Counted from the stretch's first letter, positions 42,523 through 55,304 are shown. The stretch: 64,000 nucleotides of DNA from Herbaspirillum sp. 3R11 (GCF_004563925.1 NZ_SPNJ01000002.1:1052625-1116624), one strand, 5' to 3'. Notes: a model not told the origin generated them from the sequence alone. Translations and numbers: made by a program.

Positions 42523-43101
42523 TTATGCGAAATTCTTCGCTGCGAAATCCCAGTTCACGATGCCCCAGAATGCTTCTGCATACTTCGCGCGTGCGTTGCG
42601 ATAGTCGATGTAGTAAGCGTGTTCCCAGACGTCGATGGTCAGCAGCGCCTTGCTGTCGGTGGTCAGCGGTGTGCCGGCGCCGGTGGTGTTGACGATGTCC
42701 AGTGTGCCGTCGGCTTTCTTGACCAGCCATGTCCAGCCGGAACCGAAGTTGGCCAGGCCTTGCTTGGTGAACTCGGCCTTGAAGGCGTCGAAGGTACCCC
42801 ACTTGGCGTTGATGGCGTCAGCCAGTGCACCGCTTGGAGCGCCGGCGCCCTTTGGCGTCAGGCCGTTCCAGTAGAAGGTGTGGTTCCAGATTTGCGCTGC
42901 GTTGTTGAACACGCCGCCGGAGGACTTCTTGATGATCTCTTCGAGAGAGAGGTTTTCGAATTCTGTACCTGGGATCAGGTTGTTCAGATTGGTGACGTAG
43001 GTCTGATGATGCTTGCCGTAGTGGTACTCGAGCGTTTCTTTTGAAATGGTTGGCGCCAGTGCGTCCAGTTCATAAGGCAGTGCCGGGAGGGTATGTGCCA
43101 T
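42523..43101 (-). CDS. sodB: Superoxide dismutase, Fe type
   Basis: A 192-residue Fe/Mn-type SOD. Metal ligands are visible: His in [13 protein letters not shown], His in [11 protein letters not shown], and Asp and His in [13 protein letters not shown]. The Gln in [13 protein letters not shown] and GSGWTWLV are typical of the iron form. It dismutates cytoplasmic superoxide. Strong ribosome site GAAAGGATTCACC. Length is standard for the family. Confidence 0.96.
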   Translation of the reverse strand: MAHTLPALPYELDALAPTISKETLEYHYGKHHQTYVTNLNNLIPGTEFENLSLEEIIKKSSGGVFNNAAQIWNHTFYWNGLTPKGAGAPSGALADAINAKWGTFDAFKAEFTKQGLANFGSGWTWLVKKADGTLDIVNTTGAGTPLTTDSKALLTIDVWEHAYYIDYRNARAKYAEAFWGIVNWDFAAKNFA

Positions 43102-43313
43102 GGTGAATCCTTTCGGGTATCGGTGATTGAAACGAATTTTTTATTCTGAGTCTGTGATTCTAAAGCGGATAGCGATTCTTTGCACCCTCGCGACAGGCTT
43201 TTGCGGGTGTCGGATGCCTTAAGTTGGCGTAGGAAATTCAGGTGCAGGTGGCCTGAATAAAGATGATTCTCAATACGCCGCAGATTCACCTTCAATTCGG
43301 AGGCAGTTCGCTA

Positions 43314-44687
43314 TCAATCCAGCGTCGGCTGCACGCTGGCGATGCCGACTTCGGCGCTGCCGTCGGCCAGTCGCAGCGTGACATTGCTGCGCGGTTGCAG
43401 TTCGGAAGGTGCGCGCAGGACTTTGCCTTTGGCGTCGGTGACGATGGCGTAGCCGCGTTCGAGCGTGCGCTGCGGATTGAGCAATTCAAGTTGAGACGAT
43501 TGCGCTGCGAGTGTCTGCCGTTGTCGTTGCACCAGCAGCGCGACGGCGTTGCCGATGCGGCGTTGATGACCGCCCACCAGCAGACGTGCGGCGCGCGTGT
43601 CGGGCAGGCGATTCTGCAGACGCGTTTGCAGATGTTGCAATTGATAACGGGCCCGCGTGACGGGTGTGCGCGTGGCGTGTTCGAGACGCGCCTGCAGCGC
43701 ACGCAGCTTGACGCGTTCGTGCGCGATGTACGAAGCCGGGCTGACCAGTCGGCGCGACATCCAGTCGACGGTCTGGCCCTGTTCGGCAAGGCGACGCCTG
43801 AGTGCACGTGTGAGATCGGCGGCATGATTCTGCAACTGCGCCAGCCACTCGGCGCGCGGCGTCGCGCACAACTCGGCGGCGGCGGTCGGGGTCGGCGCGC
43901 GCAGGTCGGCGGTGAAATCGGCGATCGTGAAATCGGTTTCATGGCCGACGCCGGAAATCACCGGCACCGGGCACGCCGCAATCGCGCGGGCCACGGCTTC
44001 ATCGTTGAAGGCCCACAGATCTTCCATGCTGCCGCCGCCGCGACCGACCAGCAGCACGTCGCATTCGGCGCGCTGTGATGCTGTCTGGATGGCGCGCGCG
44101 ATCTTCGCGCCGGCGCCTTCGCCCTGCACCGGCGTTGGATAGAGGATGATGCGCACGTGCGGCGCGCGGCGTCGCAGTGCAGTCAGGATGTCGTGCAGCG
44201 CCGCAGCTTGCGGGCTGGTGACGATGCCTACGCAACGCGGGAAGACGGGCAGGGGACGTTTGCGGTCGGGATGGAACAGGCCTTCGTTCTCGAGCTTCTC
44301 CTTCAGGCGCAGGAAGGCTTCATACAAATTGCCGACGCCGGCGCGGCGGATCGCTTCGACGTTGAGCTGGTAGTCGCCGCGCGGCGCATACAGCGTGACC
44401 AGCGTGCGTACTTCGACCTTGTCGCCTTCGCGCGGCGAAAAGCCGGCATGCTGGGCGCGGCCTTTGAACATCACGGCGCGCACCTGGGCGGCATCGTCTT
44501 TCAGCGTGAAATACCAATGACCGGACGCAGCGCGGGTAAAATTGGATATTTCGCCGGACACCCAGACCAGCGGAAAGGTCCGCTCCAGCACGCGCGCGAC
44601 CGCCTGATTGAGTGCCGATACGGCGAGCACGGGCGGACCGGACGGTGGCGCGGTAGGGGCGGGGCTGGAAAAATCGTCGTGGTTCAT
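43314..44687 (-). CDS. xseA: Exodeoxyribonuclease VII large subunit
   Basis: A 457-residue protein. OB-fold N-terminus ([44 protein letters not shown]) and catalytic domain with [45 protein letters not shown] and [32 protein letters not shown] are diagnostic. The helical C-terminal part is Arg-rich. With XseB it degrades single-stranded DNA to oligonucleotides. Start taken at ATG 44687; the frame extends to 44747 but with no better signal. The small subunit is not in the window. Confidence 0.94.
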   Translation of the reverse strand: MNHDDFSSPAPTAPPSGPPVLAVSALNQAVARVLERTFPLVWVSGEISNFTRAASGHWYFTLKDDAAQVRAVMFKGRAQHAGFSPREGDKVEVRTLVTLYAPRGDYQLNVEAIRRAGVGNLYEAFLRLKEKLENEGLFHPDRKRPLPVFPRCVGIVTSPQAAALHDILTALRRRAPHVRIILYPTPVQGEGAGAKIARAIQTASQRAECDVLLVGRGGGSMEDLWAFNDEAVARAIAACPVPVISGVGHETDFTIADFTADLRAPTPTAAAELCATPRAEWLAQLQNHAADLTRALRRRLAEQGQTVDWMSRRLVSPASYIAHERVKLRALQARLEHATRTPVTRARYQLQHLQTRLQNRLPDTRAARLLVGGHQRRIGNAVALLVQRQRQTLAAQSSQLELLNPQRTLERGYAIVTDAKGKVLRAPSELQPRSNVTLRLADGSAEVGIASVQPTLD

Positions 44688-44771
44688 TGGCTGGCGTGAG
44701 GTCAGTGCACGGTTTCTGTTCAGGATGGAAAAACGCTTTGAAATCAAGGGGCTTGCATCATTGCAAAGCGC

Positions 44772-44792
44772 TTGTTCACAAAGTTATGCACA
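44772..44792. promoter_or_regulatory. Two adjacent DnaA-box-like 9-mers
   Basis: TTATGCACA (44784-44792) matches the TTATNCACA consensus and TTGTTCACA (44772-44780) differs at one position. They lie between xseA and exbB. Two boxes alone do not make an origin; they could be titration or regulatory sites, or chance. Confidence 0.25.
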
Positions 44793-44977
44793 GGAAATGT
44801 GGGTAAGTGCACGAGATTTTAAATCGGTTCTGCTGCGGCGTCCGGCGAAACCTTTGCAACCGCTGTATCTTGGTCTTGCCCGGCGGGTTGCAACGCGTTA
44901 CATTCTGCACCGGAAAATGAAGCAGGGTTTAACCCGGCAGCATTCGTCATTACATCATTGTATTAAAGGAGTCTCTC

Positions 44978-45583
44978 TTGTTCGCAATCATCCAGGCCGC
45001 AGGCTGGCCGATCTGGCCGTTGTTGATGGCCTCCATCATCGGCCTTGCGCTGATCATCGAACGACTCCTGTACCTGCGCCGCTCGCGCGTGCTGCCGGAC
45101 GATTTGCTGCCGGAAGTGGTGCGCGTCTATGAAAGCGGCCGCGTCAACGACGACGTGATCGACAAGCTGGAACAGAATTCGCCGCTGGGCCAGGTGCTGG
45201 CCGCCGGTCTGCGCAACGTCGACGCGCCGCGTGAAGTCATGAAGGAAGCCATCGAAGAAGCCGGCCAGGCCGCCGCCCATCGCCTCGAGCGCTATCTCAC
45301 CACGCTCGGCACGATCGCCTCGCTGGCGCCGCTGATGGGTTTGTTCGGCACGGTCATCGGCATGATCGAAATCTTCGCCTCGCAAAATGCCGCGGGCACC
45401 AATCCGTCGCAGCTGGCGCACGGTATTTCGATTGCGCTGTACAACACCGGTTTCGGCCTAGCGATTGCGATGCCGGCGCTGGTGTTCTATCGCCACTTCC
45501 GCGCGCTGGTTGACGGCTTCGTGGTCGACATGGAGCAGCAGGCCGTCAAGTTCGTCGACGTCGTGCACGGTTCGCGCCAGTAA
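44978..45583 (+). CDS. exbB: ExbB/TolQ-type proton channel subunit
   Basis: A 201-residue inner-membrane protein with three predicted helices: an N-terminal helix WPLLMASIIGLALIIERLLYL, and the paired helices LGTIASLAPLMGLFGTVIGMIEIF and LYNTGFGLAIAMPALVFYRHF that carry the MotA/TolQ/ExbB signature. With ExbD it uses the proton gradient to power TonB-type transport. The start is TTG at 44978, supported by AAAGGAGTCTCTC. exbD follows. No tonB gene is in the window, so its partner lies elsewhere. Confidence 0.9.
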   Translation: MFAIIQAAGWPIWPLLMASIIGLALIIERLLYLRRSRVLPDDLLPEVVRVYESGRVNDDVIDKLEQNSPLGQVLAAGLRNVDAPREVMKEAIEEAGQAAAHRLERYLTTLGTIASLAPLMGLFGTVIGMIEIFASQNAAGTNPSQLAHGISIALYNTGFGLAIAMPALVFYRHFRALVDGFVVDMEQQAVKFVDVVHGSRQ

Positions 45584-45616
45584 CAAGAAATAAAGAAACA
45601 AGCAAAAGGAAGCGCC

Positions 45617-46066
45617 ATGAATTTTCGCAAAGGCCGCGCACGGGAAGAGTTGGAAATCAACCTGATCCCGTTCATCGACGTCCTGCTGGTGATCGTCATC
45701 TTCCTGATGGTGACGACGACGTACAGCAAGTTCACCGCCTTGCAGATCACGCTGCCGACCGCCAACGCCGAGAAGGCGTTGGAGCAGCCGTTCGAACTGA
45801 ACGTCGCAGTCGACGCGCAAGGACGCTACGCCATCAACAACGTGCAGATCGCTGCACGCGACGCGGCCGGACTGGCGCGCGAATTGCAGAGCGCAGTGCA
45901 GGCTAACGCTGCCAATACCGATAGCAGCGGCGGCAAGCCCGATCCGGTGGTGATCATCAATGCCGACGCACTGGCTGCGCACCAGACCGTGATCAACGTG
46001 CTGGAAGCGGCGCGTACGGCCGGTTTCGCCAAGGTCACGTTCGCCGCGCAGACCGGCGGCAAGTAA
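45617..46066 (+). CDS. exbD: ExbD/TolR-type biopolymer transport protein
   Basis: A 149-residue protein with one N-terminal helix, LEINLIPFIDVLLVIVIFLMVTTTYSKF, in which the Asp in FIDVLLV is the conserved proton-path residue of ExbD. The remaining periplasmic domain is typical (LQITLPTANAEKAL, PVVIINADALAAHQTVINVLEAAR). Operon with exbB (33 bp gap, AAAGGAAGC ribosome site), followed closely by lpxK. Confidence 0.93.
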   Translation: MNFRKGRAREELEINLIPFIDVLLVIVIFLMVTTTYSKFTALQITLPTANAEKALEQPFELNVAVDAQGRYAINNVQIAARDAAGLARELQSAVQANAANTDSSGGKPDPVVIINADALAAHQTVINVLEAARTAGFAKVTFAAQTGGK

Positions 46067-46087
46067 GCCGCACGCGCGCCTCTACCT

Positions 46088-47110
46088 TTGTCCGCACCTT
46101 CCTCCCTCGAATCGACGCTGACGCGCGCCTGGCTGCGGCGCGGCTGGCTCGCGTGCCTGCTGTGGCCGCTGTCGCTGCTGTTCGGCGCCGTCGCGCTGAC
46201 GCGGCGCGCGCTCTACCGTTTCGGGCTGAAACAGGCGACGCGTCTGGACGTGCCGGTGGTGGTGGTGGGCAACGTCTTCGTTGGCGGCACAGGCAAGACG
46301 CCGCTGGCGATCTGGCTGGTGCAGGCCTTGCGCCAGGCCGGCTATACGCCCGGCGTGATTTCGCGCGGTTATGGTTCGGCGCAGGCTGAAGCGCGTCCCG
46401 TTACTTCAGGTTCGAAGGCCGCGGAGGTCGGCGACGAACCGCTGCTGATCGCCGAGCGCGCCGGTTGCCCCGTGATGGTCGGCCGCAGCCGGGTGGCGGT
46501 GGGGCAGGCTTTGCTGGCGGCGCATCCTGAAGTCGACGTGATCGTTTCGGACGATGGCTTGCAACATTACGCGCTGGCGCGCGATGTCGAAATCGTGTTG
46601 TCCGACACGCGCGGCAACGGCAACGGCTGGTTGCTGCCGGCGGGGCCGCTGCGTGAACCGGCTTCGCGCCGGCGCGACTTCTCGGTATGCAATGTCGGCG
46701 CCGCCGGCGAAGCACCTGCCGGCGCGTTCGCGATGCGGCTGGAGTCTGATCAGATCGAGTTGCTGACAGACCGTGCATGCCGCCAGCCGCTGGCCTCGCT
46801 CAGCGCTGCCGAAGGCATTGCCGCGGTGGCCGGCATCGGCAATCCGGCACGCTTTTTTACGACGCTGGAGCAGGCCGGCCTGAACTTCGAGCGGGTGGCA
46901 TTGCCCGACCATTACGATTTTGCCCACAACCCCTTCGCCGCGATGTCGGCGGCGGTGATCCTGATCACCGAGAAGGATGCAGTAAAATGCAGGGCTATAA
47001 AGGCCATCAAAAACGATCCCCGCATCTGGGTCGTGCCTGTGACGGCGCGCATAGACGGCGCGCTGGCTGAACACATTGTGGAGAAACTCCGTGAACGCCC
47101 GATTGCTTGA
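46088..47110 (+). CDS. lpxK: Tetraacyldisaccharide 4'-kinase
   Basis: A 340-residue lipid A kinase that phosphorylates the 4' position of the disaccharide precursor at the inner membrane. N-terminal membrane-associated helix ([23 protein letters not shown]), Walker [29 protein letters not shown] and [18 protein letters not shown] are characteristic. The start is TTG 46088, 22 bp after exbD; translation may depend on coupling since no strong ribosome site is seen. Its 3' end overlaps the Trm112-like gene by 20 bp. Confidence 0.95.
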   Translation: MSAPSSLESTLTRAWLRRGWLACLLWPLSLLFGAVALTRRALYRFGLKQATRLDVPVVVVGNVFVGGTGKTPLAIWLVQALRQAGYTPGVISRGYGSAQAEARPVTSGSKAAEVGDEPLLIAERAGCPVMVGRSRVAVGQALLAAHPEVDVIVSDDGLQHYALARDVEIVLSDTRGNGNGWLLPAGPLREPASRRRDFSVCNVGAAGEAPAGAFAMRLESDQIELLTDRACRQPLASLSAAEGIAAVAGIGNPARFFTTLEQAGLNFERVALPDHYDFAHNPFAAMSAAVILITEKDAVKCRAIKAIKNDPRIWVVPVTARIDGALAEHIVEKLRERPIA

Positions 47111-47294
47111 TATCCTCGTGTGCCCTGTTTGCAAGGGCCCGCTCGAGTACGACAAAAAAGCCCAGGAACTGATTTGCAACGGCGACAAGCTGGCTTATCC
47201 GATCCGCGACGGCATCCCGATCATGTGGGCTGACGAAGCACGCGATCTGGGCGCCGCGCCTGCTGTGCCAGCGGTCGAACCGGCTGCTGAATAA
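47091..47294 (+). CDS. Trm112/YcaR-family protein
   Basis: A 67-residue protein: [46 protein letters not shown], the UPF0434/YcaR pattern usually found between lpxK and kdsB. The CPVC pair is kept, while the later zinc-site position is a single Cys (LICN), so zinc binding may be partial. The tail is Ala/Pro-rich. Start is GTG 47091, with TGGAG at an 8-9 nt distance, inside the lpxK gene. Role probably as a structural partner of methyltransferases; unknown in this context. Confidence 0.9.
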   Translation: MNARLLDILVCPVCKGPLEYDKKAQELICNGDKLAYPIRDGIPIMWADEARDLGAAPAVPAVEPAAE

Positions 47295-47360
47295 AGAACA
47301 AGTTTCTGCAGTTTCCGCAGTTTCTGTTGTCGTACGTTTGATTGCTGATTGATTCCCGCC

Positions 47361-48164
47361 ATGTCCTTTACCGTCATCATCCCCGCACGCCTCGCCTCCA
47401 CCCGTTTGCCGAACAAGCCGCTGGCCGACCTTGGCGGCAAGCCGATGATCGTGCGTGTGGCGGAGCGGGCGGCCTTGTCGGGCGCGGCGCGCATTGTGGT
47501 CGCCACCGATCACCGCGACATCTACGCCGCCTGCGAACAGCACGGCATCGACGTCGCCATGACGCGTGCCGACCATCCCTCGGGTACTGACCGCATCGCC
47601 GAAGTCGCGGCGGCGCTGGACCTGGCCGAAGACGCCGTGGTGGTCAACGTGCAGGGCGACGAGCCGCTGATCGATCCCGGCCTGATCGCCGCCACCGCCG
47701 GCCATATCAAGGCCGACGTGCCGATGGCGACAGCGGCGCATGCGATCGAACTGCTGCCGGAAATGTTCAATCCCAATGTCGTCAAGGTGGTGCTGGACAA
47801 GGAAGGGCGCGCCATGTACTTCTCGCGCGCCGCGATTCCGTGGCATCGCGACGGGTTTGCGCAATCGAAGGACAGTCTGTCCGAATTGCATAGCCATGAA
47901 TTCGCGCCGCTGCGCCATATCGGCATGTACGCCTATACCAACAAGTTCCTGCAAATCTATCCGACGCTGACGGCGTCGCCGCTGGAACGCATCGAGGCGC
48001 TCGAGCAGTTGCGCGTGCTCTGGCACGGCTATTCGATCGCGGTGCACGTGACTTCGATGTTGCCCGAAGCCGGCGTCGACACGCCGGAGGATCTGGAGCG
48101 CGTGCGCAAGCATTTCGAAGCGCCTCCCGACAGTCCGTTGGTGGCGGCTATTTCCGCGCTGTAA
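47361..48164 (+). CDS. kdsB: CMP-KDO synthetase (3-deoxy-manno-octulosonate cytidylyltransferase)
   Basis: A 267-residue cytidylyltransferase that activates KDO for LPS inner-core synthesis. Signatures: [76 protein letters not shown] and [17 protein letters not shown] 47361 is chosen over an ATT-derived earlier reading. It follows lpxK-trm112 in the classical order, so the cluster serves lipid A/LPS assembly. Confidence 0.96.
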   Translation: MSFTVIIPARLASTRLPNKPLADLGGKPMIVRVAERAALSGAARIVVATDHRDIYAACEQHGIDVAMTRADHPSGTDRIAEVAAALDLAEDAVVVNVQGDEPLIDPGLIAATAGHIKADVPMATAAHAIELLPEMFNPNVVKVVLDKEGRAMYFSRAAIPWHRDGFAQSKDSLSELHSHEFAPLRHIGMYAYTNKFLQIYPTLTASPLERIEALEQLRVLWHGYSIAVHVTSMLPEAGVDTPEDLERVRKHFEAPPDSPLVAAISAL

Positions 48165-48277
48165 TGTCGGTTGCTCTTCGTGAGACAAATCGTCTCGCCG
48201 ATGATGCGCCACCAGCGCGGTTTTGTAAGTCTCCTGTCATTCTCCATAGCGATAATTGAGGTCGGCAAACTGCCTAA

Positions 48278-49087
<810 letters not shown>

Positions 49088-49091
49088 AATG

Positions 49092-49118
49092 AAGCGGACC
49101 ATGTGTCCGCTTTTTTTA
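49092..49118 (+). terminator. Terminator of adk
   Basis: AAGCGGAC (49092-49099) pairs with GTCCGCTT (49105-49112), loop CATGT, followed by a T run. Confidence 0.88.
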
Positions 49119-49341
49119 TGTCCGTAGCAGATACCGCGGATGCAGCAGCTTGGTTATAGACAGATTGAAAACAGGGGAGTCAGGCGTAACCGATACGGTG
49201 TAAAACAGGGGCGGCCCATCAAATCCATAAAAGAGGCCACGTAAAGTATTGCAGTGCGCAGTGTCCGCAATGACGTCACAAGAGACGTTGCTGCGGAAGG
49301 TCGTGATTGTTGACTTTGTCGTGCAAAAACAAGGAGGAGAC

Positions 49342-51480
<2,139 letters not shown>

Positions 51481-51513
51481 AAGCCCACATCCCACCAGGA
51501 TGACTAAAAAAAC

Positions 51514-51549
51514 GACCGGCATGGGTACTCCATGCCGGTCTTTATTATT
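51514..51549 (+). terminator. Terminator of hppA
   Basis: A perfect 11-bp stem GACCGGCATGG (51514-51524) with CCATGCCGGTC (51530-51540), loop GTACT, followed by TTTATTATT. The next gene starts 10 bp after it. Confidence 0.82.
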
Positions 51550-51558
51550 GGAGAAGAC

Positions 51559-52317
51559 ATGCAAATTGCGGGACAGGTATTTGTGGTGACGGGCGCGGCA
51601 TCGGGTTTGGGTGCGGCGACCGCGCGCATGCTGGCGGAGAACGGCGGCAAGGTGGTGCTGGCCGATTTGCAGGAAGAGGCCGGGCAAAAGCTGGCGGCCG
51701 AGCTGCAAGGTGAATTTGTGCGCTGCGACGTGACCACGGAAGAAGACGGCCTGAAGGCGATCGCGGCGGCGCAGCAACTGGGCAGCCTGCGCGGCCTGGT
51801 CAATTGCGCCGGTATCGCACCGGGCGCCAAGCTGATCGGCAAGGACGGCCCGCATACGATGGCCTTGTTCCAGAAGACCCTCAACATCAATCTGGTCGGC
51901 ACCTTCAACATGGCGCGCCTGGCGGCCGACGCCATGAGCAAACAGGAGCCGCTGGAGCAGGGCGAGCGCGGCGTGATCATCAATACCGCTTCGGTGGCGG
52001 CCTTCGACGGCCAGATCGGTCAGACTGCGTATTCCGCTTCCAAGGCGGCGATCGTCGGCATGACGCTGCCGATGGCACGTGACCTGGCGCGCAGCGGGAT
52101 CCGTGTGATGACCATTGCCCCGGGGATTTTCGAGACGCCGATGATGATGTCGATGCCGCAGGAAGTGCTGGATTCGCTGGGCGGCGCAGTGCCGTTTCCG
52201 CCGCGTCTGGGCAAGGCGGTCGAGTACGCACACCTGGCCAAGACCATCATCGAGAACCTGATGCTCAACGGCGAGACCATCCGTCTCGACGGCGCCATCC
52301 GCATGCCGCCGAAATAG
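51559..52317 (+). CDS. Short-chain dehydrogenase, 3-hydroxyacyl-CoA dehydrogenase type II-like
   Basis: A 252-residue Rossmann SDR. NAD motif VVTGAASGLGAATARML, acidic ADLQEE after strand 2 (NAD preference), NCAGIAPG, catalytic Ser in INTASVAAFDGQIGQ, and YSASKAA with Tyr and Lys. The ending (LNGETIRLDGAIRMPPK) and APGIFETPMM resemble HSD17B10-type enzymes that oxidise 3-hydroxyacyl-CoA in fatty acid or branched-chain degradation. It follows hppA behind a terminator, with ribosome site TTGGAGAAGAC. Confidence 0.88.
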   Translation: MQIAGQVFVVTGAASGLGAATARMLAENGGKVVLADLQEEAGQKLAAELQGEFVRCDVTTEEDGLKAIAAAQQLGSLRGLVNCAGIAPGAKLIGKDGPHTMALFQKTLNINLVGTFNMARLAADAMSKQEPLEQGERGVIINTASVAAFDGQIGQTAYSASKAAIVGMTLPMARDLARSGIRVMTIAPGIFETPMMMSMPQEVLDSLGGAVPFPPRLGKAVEYAHLAKTIIENLMLNGETIRLDGAIRMPPK

Positions 52318-52416
52318 AATAGTTACGCAATTATTCCGTGCGTATTTTTAGCAACATGTGGAATTTTTGCGAATCAACATGTGCCGCAAGCGCGTGTGCC
52401 CTGCTAAGCTGTTGGC

Positions 52417-53613
52417 ATGGAGTCAACAGATAAAAAAACAGGGCTGATCCTGACCGGCGGCGGCGCACGTGCGGCTTACCAAGTCGGTGTTCTCAACGCC
52501 GTGTCCATGATTTTGCTGGAGTCCGGCTGGCCCGGGCATCAGAATCCTTTCAAGATCATTTGCGGCACCTCGGCCGGGGCGATCAACGCCACTGCGCTGG
52601 CGTGCCGTGCCGACGATTTCGGCGAAGGTGTGCGCGAGCTCGTCAACGTCTGGTCGAACTTCGAGGTGGAGCAGGTTTATCGCGCCGACTCGCTCGGCGT
52701 GATCCGTTCCGGCGCGCGTTGGCTGTCGCTGTTCTCTTTCGGCTGGCTGCTGCGCAAGTGGCGCGCCAACCCGCCCAATTCGCTGCTCGACAACACCCCG
52801 CTGGTGACCATGCTGCACCGCCTGTTGGATCTGCCGCGTCTCGACGACGCGCTGGCCAGCGGCAACCTGCATGCGTTGGCGGTGACGGCCTCGTCCTATA
52901 CCGGCGGCCAGCATCTGACGTTTTATCAGTCGATGCAGGAAATCGAACCGTGGAGCCGCACCCAGCGCGGCGCCATCCGCGACCAGATCGGCGTCGAGCA
53001 TCTGCTGGCGTCGTCGGCGATTCCGTTCATCTTCCCTGCGATTCCGATTTTCTATGAAGGCCGGCGCGAGTATTTCGGCGACGGCTCCATGCGCCAGGTT
53101 GCGCCGATTTCTCCGGCGATTCACCTCGGTGCCAGCAAGATCCTGGTGATCGGCGCCGGCCGCATGGGCGAGCGTTCCGAAGCGCCGACCCAACTGGCGC
53201 AATATCCCAGCCTGGCGCAAGTGGCCGGTCATGCCTTGTCGAGCATCTTCCTCGACGGACTCGCGGCCGACATCGAGCGCACCAACCGCGTCAACCAGAC
53301 TTTGTCGATGCTGACGCCGGAGCAGCGCGCCAAAACCCCGCTCAAGCCGATCGAGGTATTGGTGATTTCTCCGTCAGAGCGTATCGACGAGATCGCCAGC
53401 CGCCACGTCAACAGCCTGCCGCGGCCGGTGCGGGTGATGCTGGGCGGCATCGGCGCGACCGAAGTGCGCGGCGCGGCGCTGGCTTCCTATCTGCTGTTCG
53501 AGCGCAGCTTCACGCAGGAGCTGATCAGCCTCGGCGAGCGCGATACCTACGCCATGCGCGACCAGGTTCTTGCATTTTTTGAACCAGAACGGATCGCCGC
53601 GCTCCAAGCGTGA
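52417..53613 (+). CDS. Patatin-like phospholipase
   Basis: A 398-residue patatin-family protein. The Ser/Asp dyad is present: glycine-rich oxyanion TGGGARAAYQVGVL, nucleophile elbow CGTSAGAINATAL and catalytic Asp in YFGDGSMRQVAP. No signal peptide, so it is probably cytoplasmic or injected. The family cleaves acyl chains from phospholipids or related lipids. The ATG at 52417 has only a weak ribosome site. It stands apart from its neighbours. Confidence 0.9.
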   Translation: MESTDKKTGLILTGGGARAAYQVGVLNAVSMILLESGWPGHQNPFKIICGTSAGAINATALACRADDFGEGVRELVNVWSNFEVEQVYRADSLGVIRSGARWLSLFSFGWLLRKWRANPPNSLLDNTPLVTMLHRLLDLPRLDDALASGNLHALAVTASSYTGGQHLTFYQSMQEIEPWSRTQRGAIRDQIGVEHLLASSAIPFIFPAIPIFYEGRREYFGDGSMRQVAPISPAIHLGASKILVIGAGRMGERSEAPTQLAQYPSLAQVAGHALSSIFLDGLAADIERTNRVNQTLSMLTPEQRAKTPLKPIEVLVISPSERIDEIASRHVNSLPRPVRVMLGGIGATEVRGAALASYLLFERSFTQELISLGERDTYAMRDQVLAFFEPERIAALQA

Positions 53614-53734
53614 GCCCGCTGCCGGGCATGTCCTGTCAAAGATTCGAGTTGCTTGGTTTGAAGCAAAACGTTACTCTACGCAATGGTATTGCGAATAATT
53701 AATACTTCTGCAACATAAAAATGCGAGCCTGCTC

Positions 53735-54115
53735 TTGAAGACATCATTTCTGAAACAGTGGTCTGTTTTCCTTGCTGCGCTGCTGTTATCTTGCTCCGTA
53801 TTCGCAAAAGGCCCCGCTTCCCTGGGCGTCGACGACGTCGCACTCAGCCAGTTGCCGCCTGAGGCGCAACAGACGCTGGTCCTGATCAAACAGGGCGGAC
53901 CTTATCCGTATGCGAAGGACGGCGTGGTTTTTGGCAACTACGAAGGGGTTTTACCGAGGCAGAAGCGCGGGTATTATCACGAATTCACCGTGAAAACGCC
54001 CAAGGCACGCAATCGCGGCGCGCGCCGGATCATCTCCGGCGGCAATCCGCAAACGTCCGGTGAGTACTATTACACCAAGGATCATTACCAGACATTCCAA
54101 CGCATCAAGGAATGA
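53735..54115 (+). CDS. Exported guanyl-specific ribonuclease (RNase Sa/barnase family)
   Basis: A 126-residue exported RNase. Signal region residues 1-24 (FLKQWSVFLAALLLSCSVFA), then a compact domain closely like RNase Sa: YYHEFTVKTPKARNRGARR and TKDHYQTFQRI. Catalytic residues are in place: Glu83 (base), Arg94 and Arg98, His117 (acid). It cleaves RNA after G. Start is TTG 53735; a 5-codon frame ATG 53721 to TGA 53738 overlaps it, so reinitiation is possible. The barstar-like gene 48 bp downstream should protect the producer. Confidence 0.88.
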   Translation: MKTSFLKQWSVFLAALLLSCSVFAKGPASLGVDDVALSQLPPEAQQTLVLIKQGGPYPYAKDGVVFGNYEGVLPRQKRGYYHEFTVKTPKARNRGARRIISGGNPQTSGEYYYTKDHYQTFQRIKE

Positions 54116-54162
54116 AGGAGGCGATCCTGGTTGCAGCATTCATTGCAAAATCTGAGGGAGAA

Positions 54163-54561
54163 ATGAGTTTATTTAAAACGGTGCCGCCAAATGTTGTGCA
54201 GTCTATCCGCGCTTTCCGCGTGACCGACTTGCAGGAAGAGGCTGCTCGTCTTGGGCAACACTTTCTGTACGCCTATTGCGCCGAAGCGACGACCAAGCAG
54301 CAGGTCCTCGCAATTATTGCCGGCGCCTTTCATTTCCCCCGCCATTTCGGCAAGAATTTCGACGCCCTCGGCGATTGCCTGACGGACCTGACGCACAAGG
54401 CCGGTCAGCAACCGGGATTCATTGTTGTCATCGAGCAATTGCCGAACACACAAAAATTCGACAAGGAAGCCCGCGAAACCTTGCTGGACGTGTTCCGCGA
54501 CGCTGCCGACTTCTGGGCCGACAAGAAAGTCGCGTTCCGCGTTTTTTATTCATTCCAGTAG
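54163..54561 (+). CDS. Barstar-family ribonuclease inhibitor
   Basis: A 132-residue cytoplasmic protein. FHFPRHFGKNFDALGDCLTDL matches the barstar helix/loop that plugs the barnase active site (the YGxNWDAL region), and the C-terminus (ADKKVAFRVFYSF) is the last barstar strand. It has no signal peptide, as expected for an inhibitor that protects from enzyme that fails to be exported. Ribosome site GAGGGAGAA; immediately downstream of the RNase gene, so the pair is co-expressed. Confidence 0.87.
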   Translation: MSLFKTVPPNVVQSIRAFRVTDLQEEAARLGQHFLYAYCAEATTKQQVLAIIAGAFHFPRHFGKNFDALGDCLTDLTHKAGQQPGFIVVIEQLPNTQKFDKEARETLLDVFRDAADFWADKKVAFRVFYSFQ

Positions 54562-54650
54562 TTTTTCCACCGCTTTTTCTGTCGCTTGGGGTTGCTTAGG
54601 GCTGCGCCGCCGCCAATTTTTTGGCAATCCGGCCTCGGGCAGCGGTTACA

Positions 54651-55280
54651 ATGCCGACCATGAGAAGCATTGTTATCCTGATTTCCGGCCGTGGCAGCAA
54701 CATGGAAGCCATCGTCCGGGCCGCCCAGGCTGAAAAATGGCCAGTTTCCATCGCAGCAGTCATCAGCAACCGCGCCGACTCGGCCGGGCTTGATTTTGCC
54801 CGCCAACATGGCATTGCCACGGCGGTCGTCGCCAACAAGGACTATTCCTCGCGCGAGCAGTTCGATACCGCCTTGCGCGCAGCGATCGACGTGTTTGCGC
54901 CCGATCTGGTGGTGCTGGCCGGCTTCATGCGTATCCTGACCACGCCGTTCGTCGAGCACTATGCCGGCCGGATGCTCAACATCCATCCGTCGCTGTTGCC
55001 GTCCTTTCCGGGACTGGCCACGCACCGGCAAGCGCTGGCGGCGGGCGTCAGGCTGCATGGCGCCACCGTGCATTTCGTCACGCCCGACCTCGACCACGGC
55101 CCGATCGTGGCGCAGGTCGCGGTGCCGGTGCGCGGTTCCGACAGCGAAGAAACGCTGGGTGAGCGCGTGCTGGAACAGGAACATCTTATTTACCCGCGCG
55201 CTGTGCGCTGGTTCGTCGAAGGCAAGCTCAGCCTGGACGGCAATCGCGTCCGTCTCGATCCATCCGCTGAGCAAGTCTGA
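54651..55280 (+). CDS. purN: Phosphoribosylglycinamide formyltransferase
   Basis: A 209-residue enzyme of purine synthesis that transfers formyl from 10-formyl-THF to GAR. Motifs: IVILISGRGSNMEAI, NRADSAGLDFARQHGI, VLAGFMRIL, LNIHPSLLPSFPGL (catalytic Asn and His) and VTPDLDHGPIVAQ (Asp). The start could be ATG 54651 or ATG 54660; neither has a clear ribosome site. It leads a run of plus-strand genes with rsmB-type methyltransferase. Confidence 0.95.
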   Translation: MPTMRSIVILISGRGSNMEAIVRAAQAEKWPVSIAAVISNRADSAGLDFARQHGIATAVVANKDYSSREQFDTALRAAIDVFAPDLVVLAGFMRILTTPFVEHYAGRMLNIHPSLLPSFPGLATHRQALAAGVRLHGATVHFVTPDLDHGPIVAQVAVPVRGSDSEETLGERVLEQEHLIYPRAVRWFVEGKLSLDGNRVRLDPSAEQV

Positions 55281-55304
55281 ACCACATTTTTTGAAGGAAG
55301 CAGT

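Noticed and set aside
44772..44792. Replication origin suggested by two DnaA-like boxes
   Set aside because: Only two boxes, no AT-rich unwinding region with further boxes, and no dnaA, dnaN or gidA nearby.
53735..54561. Polymorphic-toxin or CDI cassette
   Set aside because: The RNase has an ordinary signal peptide and no large delivery domain, and no secretion or repeat genes are adjacent; a free secreted RNase with inhibitor fits better.
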